Positions 42,427 to 51,274 of a stretch of 64,000 nucleotides of DNA are shown here, one piece after another; position 1 is the stretch's first letter, and each line of letters starts with the position of its first letter. A program made the position numbers and the translations under genes. Below the pieces are notes generated by a model that had not been told where the DNA came from, searched no databases, and was given only the letters and a program-made list of their open reading frames with translations. The stretch is from Bacillota bacterium (lineage in GTDB: Bacteria; Bacillota; Clostridia; Christensenellales; UMGS416): assembly GCA_023410875.1 (NCBI GenBank), contig JAEYPH010000043.1, positions 70,726-134,725 on the forward strand, read 5' to 3'.

Positions 42427-43391
42427 CGGGCGCCTCCGGCCATCTGCACATTCTCCCCAGCGCGCACCACAGCGGTGACGCCGCCCACGCCCCGGCTGCC
42501 GTCCAGTATGATGAAGAGACCAAAGAACCCGCCCTCCAGCAGCGCGCGCAGCGCCGGCCGGTTGTGCAGATCCTCCGGCCCGGCGCCGTGGGCGCTGGCC
42601 AGCACGCCCACGCCGCAGTTGAGCGCCTCCTGCAGCGCCACGGCATCCTCGGCGCGGCCAACCTCGTCGGTCACGAGCAGCTGCGGCCCCAGGCTGCGCA
42701 GCGCCAGCAGGATGCCCTGGGCCTTGGGGCAGCCATCCAGCACGTCGGTGCGGCAGCCCAGGTCGAACCGGCGCTCCCCACCGCCCAGCTCGCTGCGCTC
42801 ATCCACGACACACGTGCGCAGGCCGCTGTGCCCGGCGTGGCCGCAGCTCAGCATGCGCGTCAGGTCCCGCAGCAGCGTGGTTTTGCCCATACCCGGCGGC
42901 GATACGACCAGCGTGTTGCGGATGCCATATGCCGTACGCACAGCGCCATAGAGGTCTGCGGCCACGCCGCGCAGCTCTCTGGGGATGCGGATACAGAAGC
43001 TGGTGGCCGCGCCAAAGCCGCTGAGCGCCCCGCCCCGCAACACCGCCCGGCCGGCCACGCCAACACGGTATCCGCCCCGCAGCGTCAGAAAGCCATTGCG
43101 CAGCTCCTCCTCATAGGCATAGGCCGAATAGCGCGTCAGGCTTTGCAGCAGGTCGCGGCTTTCGTCGGCGGTCAAGGTAAGCGCGCCGGCCGGCGTGGTG
43201 CTCTGCCCGTCGCCGGCCAAAAACCAGTCCCTCTGGCAGTCGCACACGGTCAGCGGACGCCCCGCGCCCATGCGCACCTCGGTCAGCCGGTCGGCCAGCG
43301 CGGCGGGCAGCGCCCGCAGCGCCGCGGCGGCCCGGCCGGGCATCAGGGGCAGGATGTCCTCGCGCCAGTTGACCGCGAAGCTTGTGTACAT
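42423..43391 (-). CDS. spoIIIAA: Stage III sporulation protein AA (ATPase)
   Basis: SpoIIIAA is the secretion-type ATPase thought to power the SpoIIIA complex during forespore maturation. The 322-residue protein has Walker A PPGMGKTT at about residues 165-172, CVVDERSELGG and LLVTDEVGRAEDA further on. ATG at 43391 is preferred over ATG at 43397 because AAGGTG lies 6 nt before it and the sigma-E promoter leaves almost no leader for the other. It is first in AA-AB-AC-AD-AE-AF. Longer upstream frames are not family-like. Confidence 0.94.
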   Translation of the reverse strand: MYTSFAVNWREDILPLMPGRAAAALRALPAALADRLTEVRMGAGRPLTVCDCQRDWFLAGDGQSTTPAGALTLTADESRDLLQSLTRYSAYAYEEELRNGFLTLRGGYRVGVAGRAVLRGGALSGFGAATSFCIRIPRELRGVAADLYGAVRTAYGIRNTLVVSPPGMGKTTLLRDLTRMLSCGHAGHSGLRTCVVDERSELGGGERRFDLGCRTDVLDGCPKAQGILLALRSLGPQLLVTDEVGRAEDAVALQEALNCGVGVLASAHGAGPEDLHNRPALRALLEGGFFGLFIILDGSRGVGGVTAVVRAGENVQMAGGAR

Positions 43392-43408
43392 GTTCATCAC
43401 CTTGAAAG

Positions 43409-43437
43409 AAGCTATGCGATGCAGTTGTTGAATATGA
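43409..43437 (-). promoter_or_regulatory. Sigma-E promoter of the spoIIIA operon
   Basis: Minus-strand TCATATT (43431-43437), a 14-nt spacer, then CATAGCTT (43409-43416). Both boxes and the spacing fit the mother-cell sigma-E consensus known for spoIIIA in Bacillus. The implied transcript starts only a few bases before the ribosome binding site. Confidence 0.7.
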
Positions 43438-43513
43438 CACAACCGGATATCCGACATTGACACCGGCCTTCGGCTGTGATACAAACGGCGTGATCTTATG
43501 AGAGGCAGAGGGC

Positions 43514-44407
43514 GTGGATTTGACGATTTGCAATGAGAAATACCTAAACGGGATCGACAATATGAGAGCCATAGCCGGCCTGCATGTGCTGTGCTCCACC
43601 GGCGCGCTGGGTTACCAGCCGGATCTGCTGAATAGTGGCTGGCTGAAGTCTCTGGCGCCGGCCATCGCCTGCGACGGGTTTGAGCTGATGATCTATTCCC
43701 AATGGAAGGCCGAGGATGCCCACGAGAGCCCTCTGCTCCGGGACGGCAACGCGCGCTTCCCCATTGCTCATTTCTCCAAACGGCTGGGCGAGCGCTACGG
43801 TGAGGGAACGCCGGATTCCATCGCGTCCGGGCACGCGCTGCTGCGTGACAACTGCGGGCTGGCACATACCATGGGCGCGGCGCGGGCGGTGCTGCACCTG
43901 TGGGGCCTGCCCCATAGCGACGACCGCTTTGGCGCTGCACTGGACGCACTGGGAGAAGCGCTGGATATCGCCCAGGAATTCGGCGTGGAGCTGCTCGTGG
44001 AAACCCTGCCCTGCCGCAGCGCGCCGCTGATAGAGCGGCTGCTGCAGATCGCGCAAGCCTATCCGCGCTGCCGGTTCACCGCCGACACGCGCCTGCTGCA
44101 CAGCGCCGGCGCCCTGAATGCATTGCTGGATGCGGATTGGTTGTGGGATGGCGGGCACATCGCCCATGTACATATCAGCGACTGCGCTTTGGATGAGGAC
44201 GGAAGGCCGGCCTCCCACCCCATCCTGCAGCCCGGCCAGGGCGTCATCGATTTCGCGACCTTCTTCGCCGGCCTGTACCGTCGGGGCTACCGCGGAAGCG
44301 TGACGCTGGAATCCCCCGCGCCCAAATTGGCCGACGGCGAACCCGACGCGCTCGCGCTCAACCGGTCCCTGGGCGCCATTCGGGAGTGGCTCTCACCGCC
44401 GGGCTGA
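43514..44407 (+). CDS. Sugar phosphate isomerase-like TIM-barrel protein
   Basis: The 297-residue protein looks like a divergent xylose-isomerase-like barrel. It has GFELMIYSQWKAED near residue 55, FGVELLVETLPC near 155, CRFTADTRLLH near 190, IAHVHISDCALDEDG near 222 and SVTLESPAP near 265, at the places where the family keeps metal ligands. The GTG at 43514 has GAGG about 10 nt upstream; ATG at 43562 is an alternative. Its last 121 nt overlap the convergent DivIVA-like gene. The substrate is unknown. Confidence 0.7.
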   Translation: MDLTICNEKYLNGIDNMRAIAGLHVLCSTGALGYQPDLLNSGWLKSLAPAIACDGFELMIYSQWKAEDAHESPLLRDGNARFPIAHFSKRLGERYGEGTPDSIASGHALLRDNCGLAHTMGAARAVLHLWGLPHSDDRFGAALDALGEALDIAQEFGVELLVETLPCRSAPLIERLLQIAQAYPRCRFTADTRLLHSAGALNALLDADWLWDGGHIAHVHISDCALDEDGRPASHPILQPGQGVIDFATFFAGLYRRGYRGSVTLESPAPKLADGEPDALALNRSLGAIREWLSPPG

Positions 44408-44892
44408 TCTGCTTCGTCGCAAACGACAAGATACTGCTTTAGAAAGGCTCTGCGCAAATCCTGATTGGTCTCCTGATGGCGGCGCACCCGCGCGGCGCAG
44501 CGCTCCACATCGGCGCGGATGCTTTCCAGGCTGTTCAATTGAGTTTCGTATTCAGTATGGATGCTGTCAAACAGCTCCAAAGTCCGGCGATACAGCAGCT
44601 TGTTCTCTTCCACGAGGCGATGGCTTTCCTCTTCGGCTTCGCGTTTGGCATCCTCTAGAAGCACGGTGGCCTGCTGCTGCGCCATCACCAGCGCGCCGCA
44701 GATATCCTGCTCCTTGGCGCGATAACGGGCCAATTCCTCTTTCATGGCCTGGTTTTCGTCGCGCAGCGCGTTGATGCGCTCCTGCCGGGCGGCCAGCGCC
44801 TCGTCATATTGCATGGATTTATCCGAAAGCAGCGTATTGACCTGCTTTTTATCATATCCACCGAACAGCTTGCCTCGCAGTTGGTTCGCCAT
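44287..44892 (-). CDS. DivIVA-like coiled-coil protein
   Basis: The 201-residue protein starts like DivIVA/GpsB-type proteins (LRGKLFGGYDKKQVN, where a Gly-Tyr-(D/N) turn follows a short strand). It continues as a long coiled coil (about 25-155). The last ~45 residues are polar and Ser/Gly-rich, and are coded where the gene overlaps the end of the convergent TIM-barrel gene. DivIVA proteins mark cell poles and septa; this one could organise division or spore formation. GGAGGGAGC lies directly before the ATG at 44892. Confidence 0.75.
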   Translation of the reverse strand: MANQLRGKLFGGYDKKQVNTLLSDKSMQYDEALAARQERINALRDENQAMKEELARYRAKEQDICGALVMAQQQATVLLEDAKREAEEESHRLVEENKLLYRRTLELFDSIHTEYETQLNSLESIRADVERCAARVRRHQETNQDLRRAFLKQYLVVCDEADQPGGESHSRMAPRDRLSASASGSPSANLGAGDSSVTLPR

Positions 44893-44959
44893 GCTCCCTC
44901 CGCATATGGGTACACAGATGAACATAGGATAGCATCGGCATGCTGTCATATTCAGTCGC

Positions 44960-45826
44960 CTAGCGCCGCGAGTAAGTGCAACCCATGGCGCTTCTGATAC
45001 TCGGTATCATCTTTTTTGCCGCCTCATAGCCCCGTTCCAGCAGCTCCGGGGTGCGCTTGAAATCGAACAGGTCCACATCGGACACGAAGGGAGCGATGAT
45101 GGCATCGGCCTTCTGGCCGGAGAAATCGGCCAGCCGGCGGCCCATGATGTCCAATGACCGCGAGGATATTTCCAGAAAGTCGCCGGGCGCCTTTGGCACG
45201 CCCGCCTCCTTGCCCAGATCCACGGCGATGACGAAGTTGGCGCCCATGTCGCGCAGCACCTTGACCGGCACATATTCGGTCACGCCGCCATCCACCAGCA
45301 GCCAATCCTTGCACGGCCGGGGCACGAACACCGCCGGTATCGTGGAACTGGCGGCGATGGCGTCGGCGATGGGGACATCGTTGTCAACGATATAATCGCC
45401 TCGATGAGGTTTCAGGTTGGCGTTGGTGAAGAAGATGGTCTGGCCGCTGAGAAGATCCACCGCGCACAACGCCAGACCCAGCTGCGCGTCGCGGATGTTC
45501 TTGCCACCGGTCAGTCGCCATGCCAGTTTCTGCACGCCGTTGCCTTTGATGAGCCCTTTGAAGCCCACCTGCCTGCCGCCGAACAGCGAAAGCACTGCCC
45601 GCGCCGCGCCGCTGGCGTTGAAGTCCAGCAGTTTATCGTTGAGGGCCAGCGCCTCGGCCTCCATGATGTGCACCGGCACGCCACAGGCGTATATACCGCC
45701 CACCAGCGAGCCCGCCGATGTGCCGGAGATGCAGTGTATGGGGATTCGCGCTTCCTCCAGCGCCTTAATCACGCCAATGTGTGCCACGCCGCGTATCGCG
45801 CCTCCGGACAATGCCAAACCGACCAT
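44960..45826 (-). CDS. Patatin-like phospholipase (RssA type)
   Basis: The 288-residue serine hydrolase has the oxyanion loop GGAIRG (residues 8-13), the nucleophile Ser37 in GTSAGS and the partner Asp179 in DGG, i.e. a complete catalytic dyad. It likely hydrolyses phospholipids or acyl esters in the cytoplasm. The ATG lies only 8 nt after the GC-rich arm of a long hairpin (45831-45877) and has no free Shine-Dalgarno; the conserved N-terminus shows the start is right. Confidence 0.92.
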   Translation of the reverse strand: MVGLALSGGAIRGVAHIGVIKALEEARIPIHCISGTSAGSLVGGIYACGVPVHIMEAEALALNDKLLDFNASGAARAVLSLFGGRQVGFKGLIKGNGVQKLAWRLTGGKNIRDAQLGLALCAVDLLSGQTIFFTNANLKPHRGDYIVDNDVPIADAIAASSTIPAVFVPRPCKDWLLVDGGVTEYVPVKVLRDMGANFVIAVDLGKEAGVPKAPGDFLEISSRSLDIMGRRLADFSGQKADAIIAPFVSDVDLFDFKRTPELLERGYEAAKKMIPSIRSAMGCTYSRR

Positions 45827-45830
45827 AGCA

Positions 45831-45877
45831 AAAACCGCCGTTCATGCAGGATGGTACATCCTATGAACGGCGGTTTT
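45831..45877 (-). terminator. Long hairpin/terminator abutting the patatin start
   Basis: A 15-bp outer stem (45831-45845 with 45863-45877) plus an inner AGGAT/ATCCT stem is followed on minus by TTTTTGCT and then the patatin ATG. It can terminate the membrane-protein transcript, and holds the only SD-like bases (GGCGG) of the patatin gene in its 3' arm. Confidence 0.85.
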
Positions 45878-45902
45878 GGTTTGTCCGTTATAACATTGGA
45901 TA

Positions 45903-46502
45903 TCAGGTGGATGGCGTATTGGAATGATCCTCGGGCTTCACTTCCACGACCGGGGGCTCGCTGGGCCGGAGCGGTTCCTGCCGCGGCGGTTCGGGGTTGC
46001 GCGGCTGGCTGCGATGGCCTATGGCGTTGATCATCAGGCCCGCGCCCACGCCGATCAGCACGATGGCCAGCACAACCGTGAAGGACACATCCAAGAACGT
46101 GTTGAGCAGGAAGCCTCCGCCGATGGCCGTCAGGATGAACACCGGAACCATGGACCCCTTGGCCCCGCGGCTGAAGGCATACAGCTCGAACAGGCCCAAC
46201 GCCGGGCCCAGTATCAGCAGCGGCCACAGGCCATTGTGGAAGATGTTGCCGTTGTCGCCGTAAAGCTCGGAGATCAGGAACATCAGGCCATAGGTAAGCA
46301 GAATGCCACCGGGCACCAGCAGGCCCTCGTTGCCGCGGCCGGAGAAGAAGAAATACAGGTGGAACAGCACGGCCAGCGCCAAAAGGATGATTGGGAAGGC
46401 CATGCCGCGCTGAACGTCCAGTACATGAAGCTGGTTGAGCACCAGCACAACGCCCAGCAAAAGGAGCACCGTGCCCCAAACGAGCGAATTGACGCGTTTC
46501 AT
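45903..46502 (-). CDS. LiaF-like/DUF5668-type membrane protein
   Basis: The 199-residue protein has about five to six membrane segments (residues about 8-150) and a Pro/Glu-rich cytoplasmic tail. It resembles the LiaI-LiaF transmembrane region (WGTVLLLLGVVLVLNQL, FPIILLALAVLF), without the extracellular LiaF C-terminal domain. Such proteins take part in cell-envelope stress sensing in Firmicutes, but the role here is inferred. ATG at 46502 has GGAGG 8 nt upstream. It follows lgt by 22 nt, probably in one transcript. Confidence 0.65.
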   Translation of the reverse strand: MKRVNSLVWGTVLLLLGVVLVLNQLHVLDVQRGMAFPIILLALAVLFHLYFFFSGRGNEGLLVPGGILLTYGLMFLISELYGDNGNIFHNGLWPLLILGPALGLFELYAFSRGAKGSMVPVFILTAIGGGFLLNTFLDVSFTVVLAIVLIGVGAGLMINAIGHRSQPRNPEPPRQEPLRPSEPPVVEVKPEDHSNTPST

Positions 46503-46524
46503 ACCCTTTTCCTCCTGTCTAAAT

Positions 46525-47556
46525 TTACAGCGGGCGGTCCGGTGTGGCGTCTTTCGCCTCCGGCACTTTGGTTTCCGGGGTTTCATCGGCCACTGGCGGC
46601 GCGCTCATCAGCGGCGTAACGGCGGGGGCATCCAGAGCGGCCTCTTTTACCGTAGGAGCGTCGCCGTCTTGCAGGGTTTCTGCCGCCAGGGGAGACGCCT
46701 CCTCAAGATCGTGAACCTCGTCCTTGGGCATCAGCCGCAGCGAATCGTCCAGCTCCACAGGCTCCTTGGGTTCGCGGCGGCGCATGGCGTTCACGATAAG
46801 AACGATGGCTGCGGCCACCACCAGTATACCGCTTAGCACCTGAGACACACGCAGGCTGCCCCAATACAGGCTATCCAGGCGCAACCCTTCGATCACGGCG
46901 CGGCCAATGCCGTAGAGCAGCAGATACAGCCAGAATACATTCCCGTCCACGCGCTTTTTGGAACGGCGGAAATACAGCGTCAGCACAAAGAAGACGATGA
47001 AGTTCCACAGGGACTCGTAGAAAAACGTCGCCATATGGTACTGGCTGTCGGCGCGAATGAACACCGCCGCCGGGAACCACTGCCATGCAGGATCGGTGAT
47101 GACGGCGCCGTAGGCCTCCTGGTTCACGAAGTTGCCCCAGCGACCGATGGCCTGGCCCAGGATCAGGCTGGGAGCCAGGATATCCAACAGCTGCAGGAAC
47201 TTAATGGACTTGTTGAAGCGCGTGTAGATCAGCGCGCCGATCAAGCCGCCGATGACACCGCCATAGATGGCCAGGCCGCCCTCCCACACCGCGAAAACCT
47301 TCCAGAACGGTCCGCCGGCATAGAGCTCGTCCCACATGGGGATGACATAGTAGATGCGGGCGCCGATGACGGCCAGCGGCACCACGATGAGCGCCAGGTC
47401 CAACACAATGTCGGGGTTGTGCCCGGCGCGCTTGGTGTGGCTCATGGCCAGCAGGATGGCCAGCAGCAACCCTGTGGCGATGATGACGCCATACCAGTGG
47501 ATGGCGATGGTGGTCCCAAACAGCGGGAATTGCAGTGCGATGGGATCGATATACAA
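46525..47556 (-). CDS. lgt: Prolipoprotein diacylglyceryl transferase
   Basis: Lgt transfers diacylglycerol to the lipobox cysteine of lipoproteins in the membrane. The 343-residue product has seven membrane segments and the signature GRWGNFVNQEAYG near residue 140; HWYGV and GLAIYGG are also present. A ~75-residue acidic, Pro/Ala-rich C-terminal tail goes beyond the usual end. TTG at 47556 is preferred because AAGAGGTG lies 6 nt upstream; the GTG three codons earlier is within that motif. At least two lipoproteins in this window (GerM and the ComEC-like protein) would be substrates. Confidence 0.94.
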   Translation of the reverse strand: MYIDPIALQFPLFGTTIAIHWYGVIIATGLLLAILLAMSHTKRAGHNPDIVLDLALIVVPLAVIGARIYYVIPMWDELYAGGPFWKVFAVWEGGLAIYGGVIGGLIGALIYTRFNKSIKFLQLLDILAPSLILGQAIGRWGNFVNQEAYGAVITDPAWQWFPAAVFIRADSQYHMATFFYESLWNFIVFFVLTLYFRRSKKRVDGNVFWLYLLLYGIGRAVIEGLRLDSLYWGSLRVSQVLSGILVVAAAIVLIVNAMRRREPKEPVELDDSLRLMPKDEVHDLEEASPLAAETLQDGDAPTVKEAALDAPAVTPLMSAPPVADETPETKVPEAKDATPDRPL

Positions 47557-47586
47557 GGCAGTCACCTCTTTTGTTCGCTGCTTACG

Positions 47587-47615
47587 ATTATAGAAGTGGT
47601 GCGGGTAGCTGTCAA
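47587..47615 (-). promoter_or_regulatory. Full-consensus sigma-A promoter for lgt
   Basis: Minus-strand TTGACA (47610-47615), a 17-nt spacer, then TATAAT (47587-47592), 30 nt before the lgt start: every consensus base matches. Confidence 0.85.
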
Positions 47616-47665
47616 GAAATGGGAAGTAAACTATGACGGGTTTGCTAAGTTATCACAAACCCCAC

Positions 47666-48367
47666 CTATGATTGCGATGGATTGTCGTGCTTTTCCGCCA
47701 GATCGGCGCGCACGGCGCGGGTCTTCTCCAACGCGCGGGCCTGCCGCCAGGCGGTGATGTTGGCGTGGTGGCCGCCCAGCAGTACTGGCGGCACATCCAT
47801 ACCGCGGAAGCTGGCCGGGCGCGTATACTGCGGGTACTCCAGCAGGCCGTTTTCAAAGCTCTCGTCGGCGTGGGCGTCGTCGTTGCCCAGCACGCCGGGC
47901 ACGAAGCGGCTCATGGCGTCCAGAAGCACCAGCGCCGGCAGTTCGCCGCCGGTCAGAACATAGTCGCCGATGCTGACTTCCATGTCCACACAGGCGTCCA
48001 GCGCCCGCTGGTCCACCCCCTCGTAGTGCCCGCACAGGATCACGATGTCGGTGTTTTGAGAGAGCTCCCGAGCCAGCCGGTTGTCCAGCACGCGGCCCTG
48101 GGGGCTCATGTAGACGCGCACACAGGGCTGGCCGTGACGCTGGAGAGCCGCCTCCATGCAGTCGAAGATCGGTTGCGGCGTCATGACCATGCCGGCGCCG
48201 CCGCCAAAAGGGTAATCGTCCACGCGGCGGTGCTTGTCCAACGTATAGTCGCGGATGTTATAAAGCCGCACATCCAGCAGGCCAGCCTGCTGGGCGCGGC
48301 CCAGGATGGAGCTGTCCAGATAAGGCTGCAGTGCTTCTGGGAACAGCGTCAATATGCTAACGTTCAA
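47666..48367 (-). CDS. trmD: tRNA (guanine-37-N1) methyltransferase
   Basis: TrmD methylates G37 of tRNAs and so prevents frameshifting. The 233-residue SPOUT-family protein has ILTLFPE at the start, DDYPFGGGAGMVM near residue 50, LCGHYEGVDQR near 110, and the knot motif SIGDYVLTGGELPAL near 130. It uses a TTG start inside the end of rimM (11-nt overlap) with GAGGTGG upstream. The usual next gene, rplS, does not follow; a divergently controlled lgt promoter region does. Confidence 0.95.
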   Translation of the reverse strand: MNVSILTLFPEALQPYLDSSILGRAQQAGLLDVRLYNIRDYTLDKHRRVDDYPFGGGAGMVMTPQPIFDCMEAALQRHGQPCVRVYMSPQGRVLDNRLARELSQNTDIVILCGHYEGVDQRALDACVDMEVSIGDYVLTGGELPALVLLDAMSRFVPGVLGNDDAHADESFENGLLEYPQYTRPASFRGMDVPPVLLGGHHANITAWRQARALEKTRAVRADLAEKHDNPSQS

Positions 48368-48902
48368 AGACCGCCACCTCTTTGAGCCGTTTGGCGTCCA
48401 CTGTGATGAGCTTCGCGGTGATATCGGTACTCAGAATCAGGTCCTTGAGCGACGGGAACATGACTTCCCCCCGGGGGCCGTCACGCAGCACGTAGACGTC
48501 CGCCGCGCCGGGCTGCAGCACATCGGCCACACGGCCGATAAAGGCGCCCAGGTCGTCCACCACGCGGCAGCCCAGCAGATCCACGATGAAATAGCTGTCC
48601 GGCGGCAGCTCCACAGCGTCTTCGCGGGTCACATAGAGATCCTTGCCGTTGAGCAGTTCCGCCGCCGTGCGGTCGGTCACGCCCTGGAAGAGCAGCACCA
48701 CTGTGTCGCCTTCCACCTGGGCGTCGTCCAACTCCAGCGGCGTGAAGCTGTCTCCATCCCGCAGATATACCCGCTCTAAATCAAAAAACCTGCCAGGGTC
48801 GTCCGTATAGGGGCGCACCCTGACATGTCCTTTGAGCCCGCGGGCCCGGCCGATCGTCCCGACCAGCAGGACGTCGGCGGGTGCAAGCGGTTTGCTATTC
48901 AT
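48357..48902 (-). CDS. rimM: 16S rRNA processing protein RimM
   Basis: RimM binds S19 and assists maturation of the 30S head. The 181-residue product has the N-terminal RimM barrel (VGTIGRARGLKGHVRVRPYTDDP) and the C-terminal PRC-like barrel with YFIVDLLGCRV near residue 100 and VMFPSLKDLI near 145. The start overlaps the khpA stop as ATGA. Order rpsP-khpA-rimM-trmD is the standard Firmicutes one. Confidence 0.95.
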   Translation of the reverse strand: MNSKPLAPADVLLVGTIGRARGLKGHVRVRPYTDDPGRFFDLERVYLRDGDSFTPLELDDAQVEGDTVVLLFQGVTDRTAAELLNGKDLYVTREDAVELPPDSYFIVDLLGCRVVDDLGAFIGRVADVLQPGAADVYVLRDGPRGEVMFPSLKDLILSTDITAKLITVDAKRLKEVAVFER

Positions 48903-49132
48903 AGGATGTCGACCACGTACTTCTTGCGACGGTTGCTGGTGGCGGACTTGACAACCGTGCGAATGGCGTTGGCGATGCGCCCCTGCTTGCCGATGACGCG
49001 GCCCATGTCCTCAGGGGCGACCTTGAGTTCCAGAATCACGGTGCGGCCCTTGTCGTTCACGGTGACGGCAACTTTTTCGGGCTCCTCCACGAGAGACTGA
49101 GCGATGTAGCTGACGAGATCTTCAGGATTCAT
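48899..49132 (-). CDS. khpA: KH-domain RNA-binding protein KhpA
   Basis: KhpA is a small global RNA-binding protein that works with KhpB and affects cell division and elongation. The 77-residue product is a single KH domain with the GxxG-containing motif GRVIGKQGRIANAIRT near residue 45. AAGGAGGG lies about 6 nt before the ATG. It sits between rpsP and rimM. Confidence 0.95.
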   Translation of the reverse strand: MNPEDLVSYIAQSLVEEPEKVAVTVNDKGRTVILELKVAPEDMGRVIGKQGRIANAIRTVVKSATSNRRKKYVVDIL

Positions 49133-49168
49133 TCAGCACCCTCCTTGCCTGAAATTGCGTTCGGGGTG

Positions 49169-49414
49169 TCAGTCGATAACGCCGTTCTTCTTGAGCAGCG
49201 CGCGCACGGTGTCGGTGGGCTGGGCGCCGTTGTGGATCCACTGGCGGGCCTTCTCAGCGTCCACCTTGAAACCCACGGGCTCGGTCAGCGGGTTGAAATA
49301 GCCGATCTCCTCGATGAAGCTGCCGTCGCGGGGGCTGGTGGCCTCCGCCACGACGATGCGGTAAAACGGCGCCTTCTTTGCGCCCATTCTCTTGAGCCGG
49401 ATCTTGACTGCCAT
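49169..49414 (-). CDS. rpsP: 30S ribosomal protein S16
   Basis: The 81-residue product matches S16 throughout: VKIRLKRMGAKKAPFYRIVVAE, SPRDGSFIEEIGYFNP and a C-terminal ARQWIHNGAQPTDTVR. GGAGG lies about 9 nt before the ATG. It is 56 nt after ffh in the ylxM-ffh-rpsP-khpA-rimM-trmD operon. Confidence 0.98.
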   Translation of the reverse strand: MAVKIRLKRMGAKKAPFYRIVVAEATSPRDGSFIEEIGYFNPLTEPVGFKVDAEKARQWIHNGAQPTDTVRALLKKNGVID

Positions 49415-49470
49415 GGTGATTCTCCTCCGATGTTATTGTTTTATTGCAAGGCTGTTAGCCGGTTTGCCTA

Positions 49471-50797
<1,327 letters not shown>

Positions 50798-50808
<11 letters not shown>

Positions 50809-51163
50809 CGTTGCCCTCCCATATCGCCATCATGGCGGCCAGCCCCTGGCGGAGCTCTTCGGTTTCTTCCTTGTTCAGCGCTTCCCTGCCCTGCAGCTTG
50901 GCCTGCAGCGCCTGCAGCGCGTGCTGCACGGCCATCGTGCGCTTGAGCAGCCCCAGGCGCTCCTCGCAGCTTTCCAGTATTTCGGCTCCACGGCGCAGTG
51001 CGTCGTGGGCCCCCTGGCGCGTGATGCCCGTGCGCTCGGCGATCTCTCCAAGAGACAGGTCGTCGTAGTGGTGCAGTTCCAGTATGCTGCGCTGGCGTTC
51101 GGTCAAAAACTCGCCGTAATAGTCCAGCAGCCAGCCGATCCGGATGTTCTTATCAAATTCCAT
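50798..51163 (-). CDS. ylxM: YlxM family DNA-binding/SRP-associated protein
   Basis: YlxM is a small sigma-factor-region-4-like helix-turn-helix protein that accompanies ffh in Firmicutes and modulates SRP. The 121-residue product has the HTH core LTERQRSILELHHYDDLSLGEIAERTGITRQGAHDALRR (in two parts, about residues 18-57) and a helical end. ATG at 51163 fits the family start; no Shine-Dalgarno precedes it. An 8-bp hairpin lies 10 nt upstream in the leader. It is first in the operon from the promoter at 51201-51229. Confidence 0.92.
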
Positions 51164-51172
51164 ATAGCACGG

Positions 51173-51194
51173 TGTAAAGTTGAATGACTTTACA
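51173..51194 (-). promoter_or_regulatory. Leader hairpin upstream of ylxM
   Basis: On the minus strand TGTAAAGT pairs perfectly with ACTTTACA around CATTCA, between the promoter and the SD-less ylxM start. Confidence 0.5.
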
Positions 51195-51200
51195 AATAAA

Positions 51201-51229
51201 ATAATAGCGGAAAACACAAACTCTGTCAA
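51201..51229 (-). promoter_or_regulatory. Sigma-A promoter for ylxM-ffh-rpsP-khpA-rimM-trmD
   Basis: Minus-strand TTGACA (51224-51229), a 17-nt spacer, then TATTAT (51201-51206). Confidence 0.8.
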
Positions 51230-51274
51230 GGGGAAGTGCTTGACAGAGTACGGTCAGCAACGCTTGCCCTGAGC

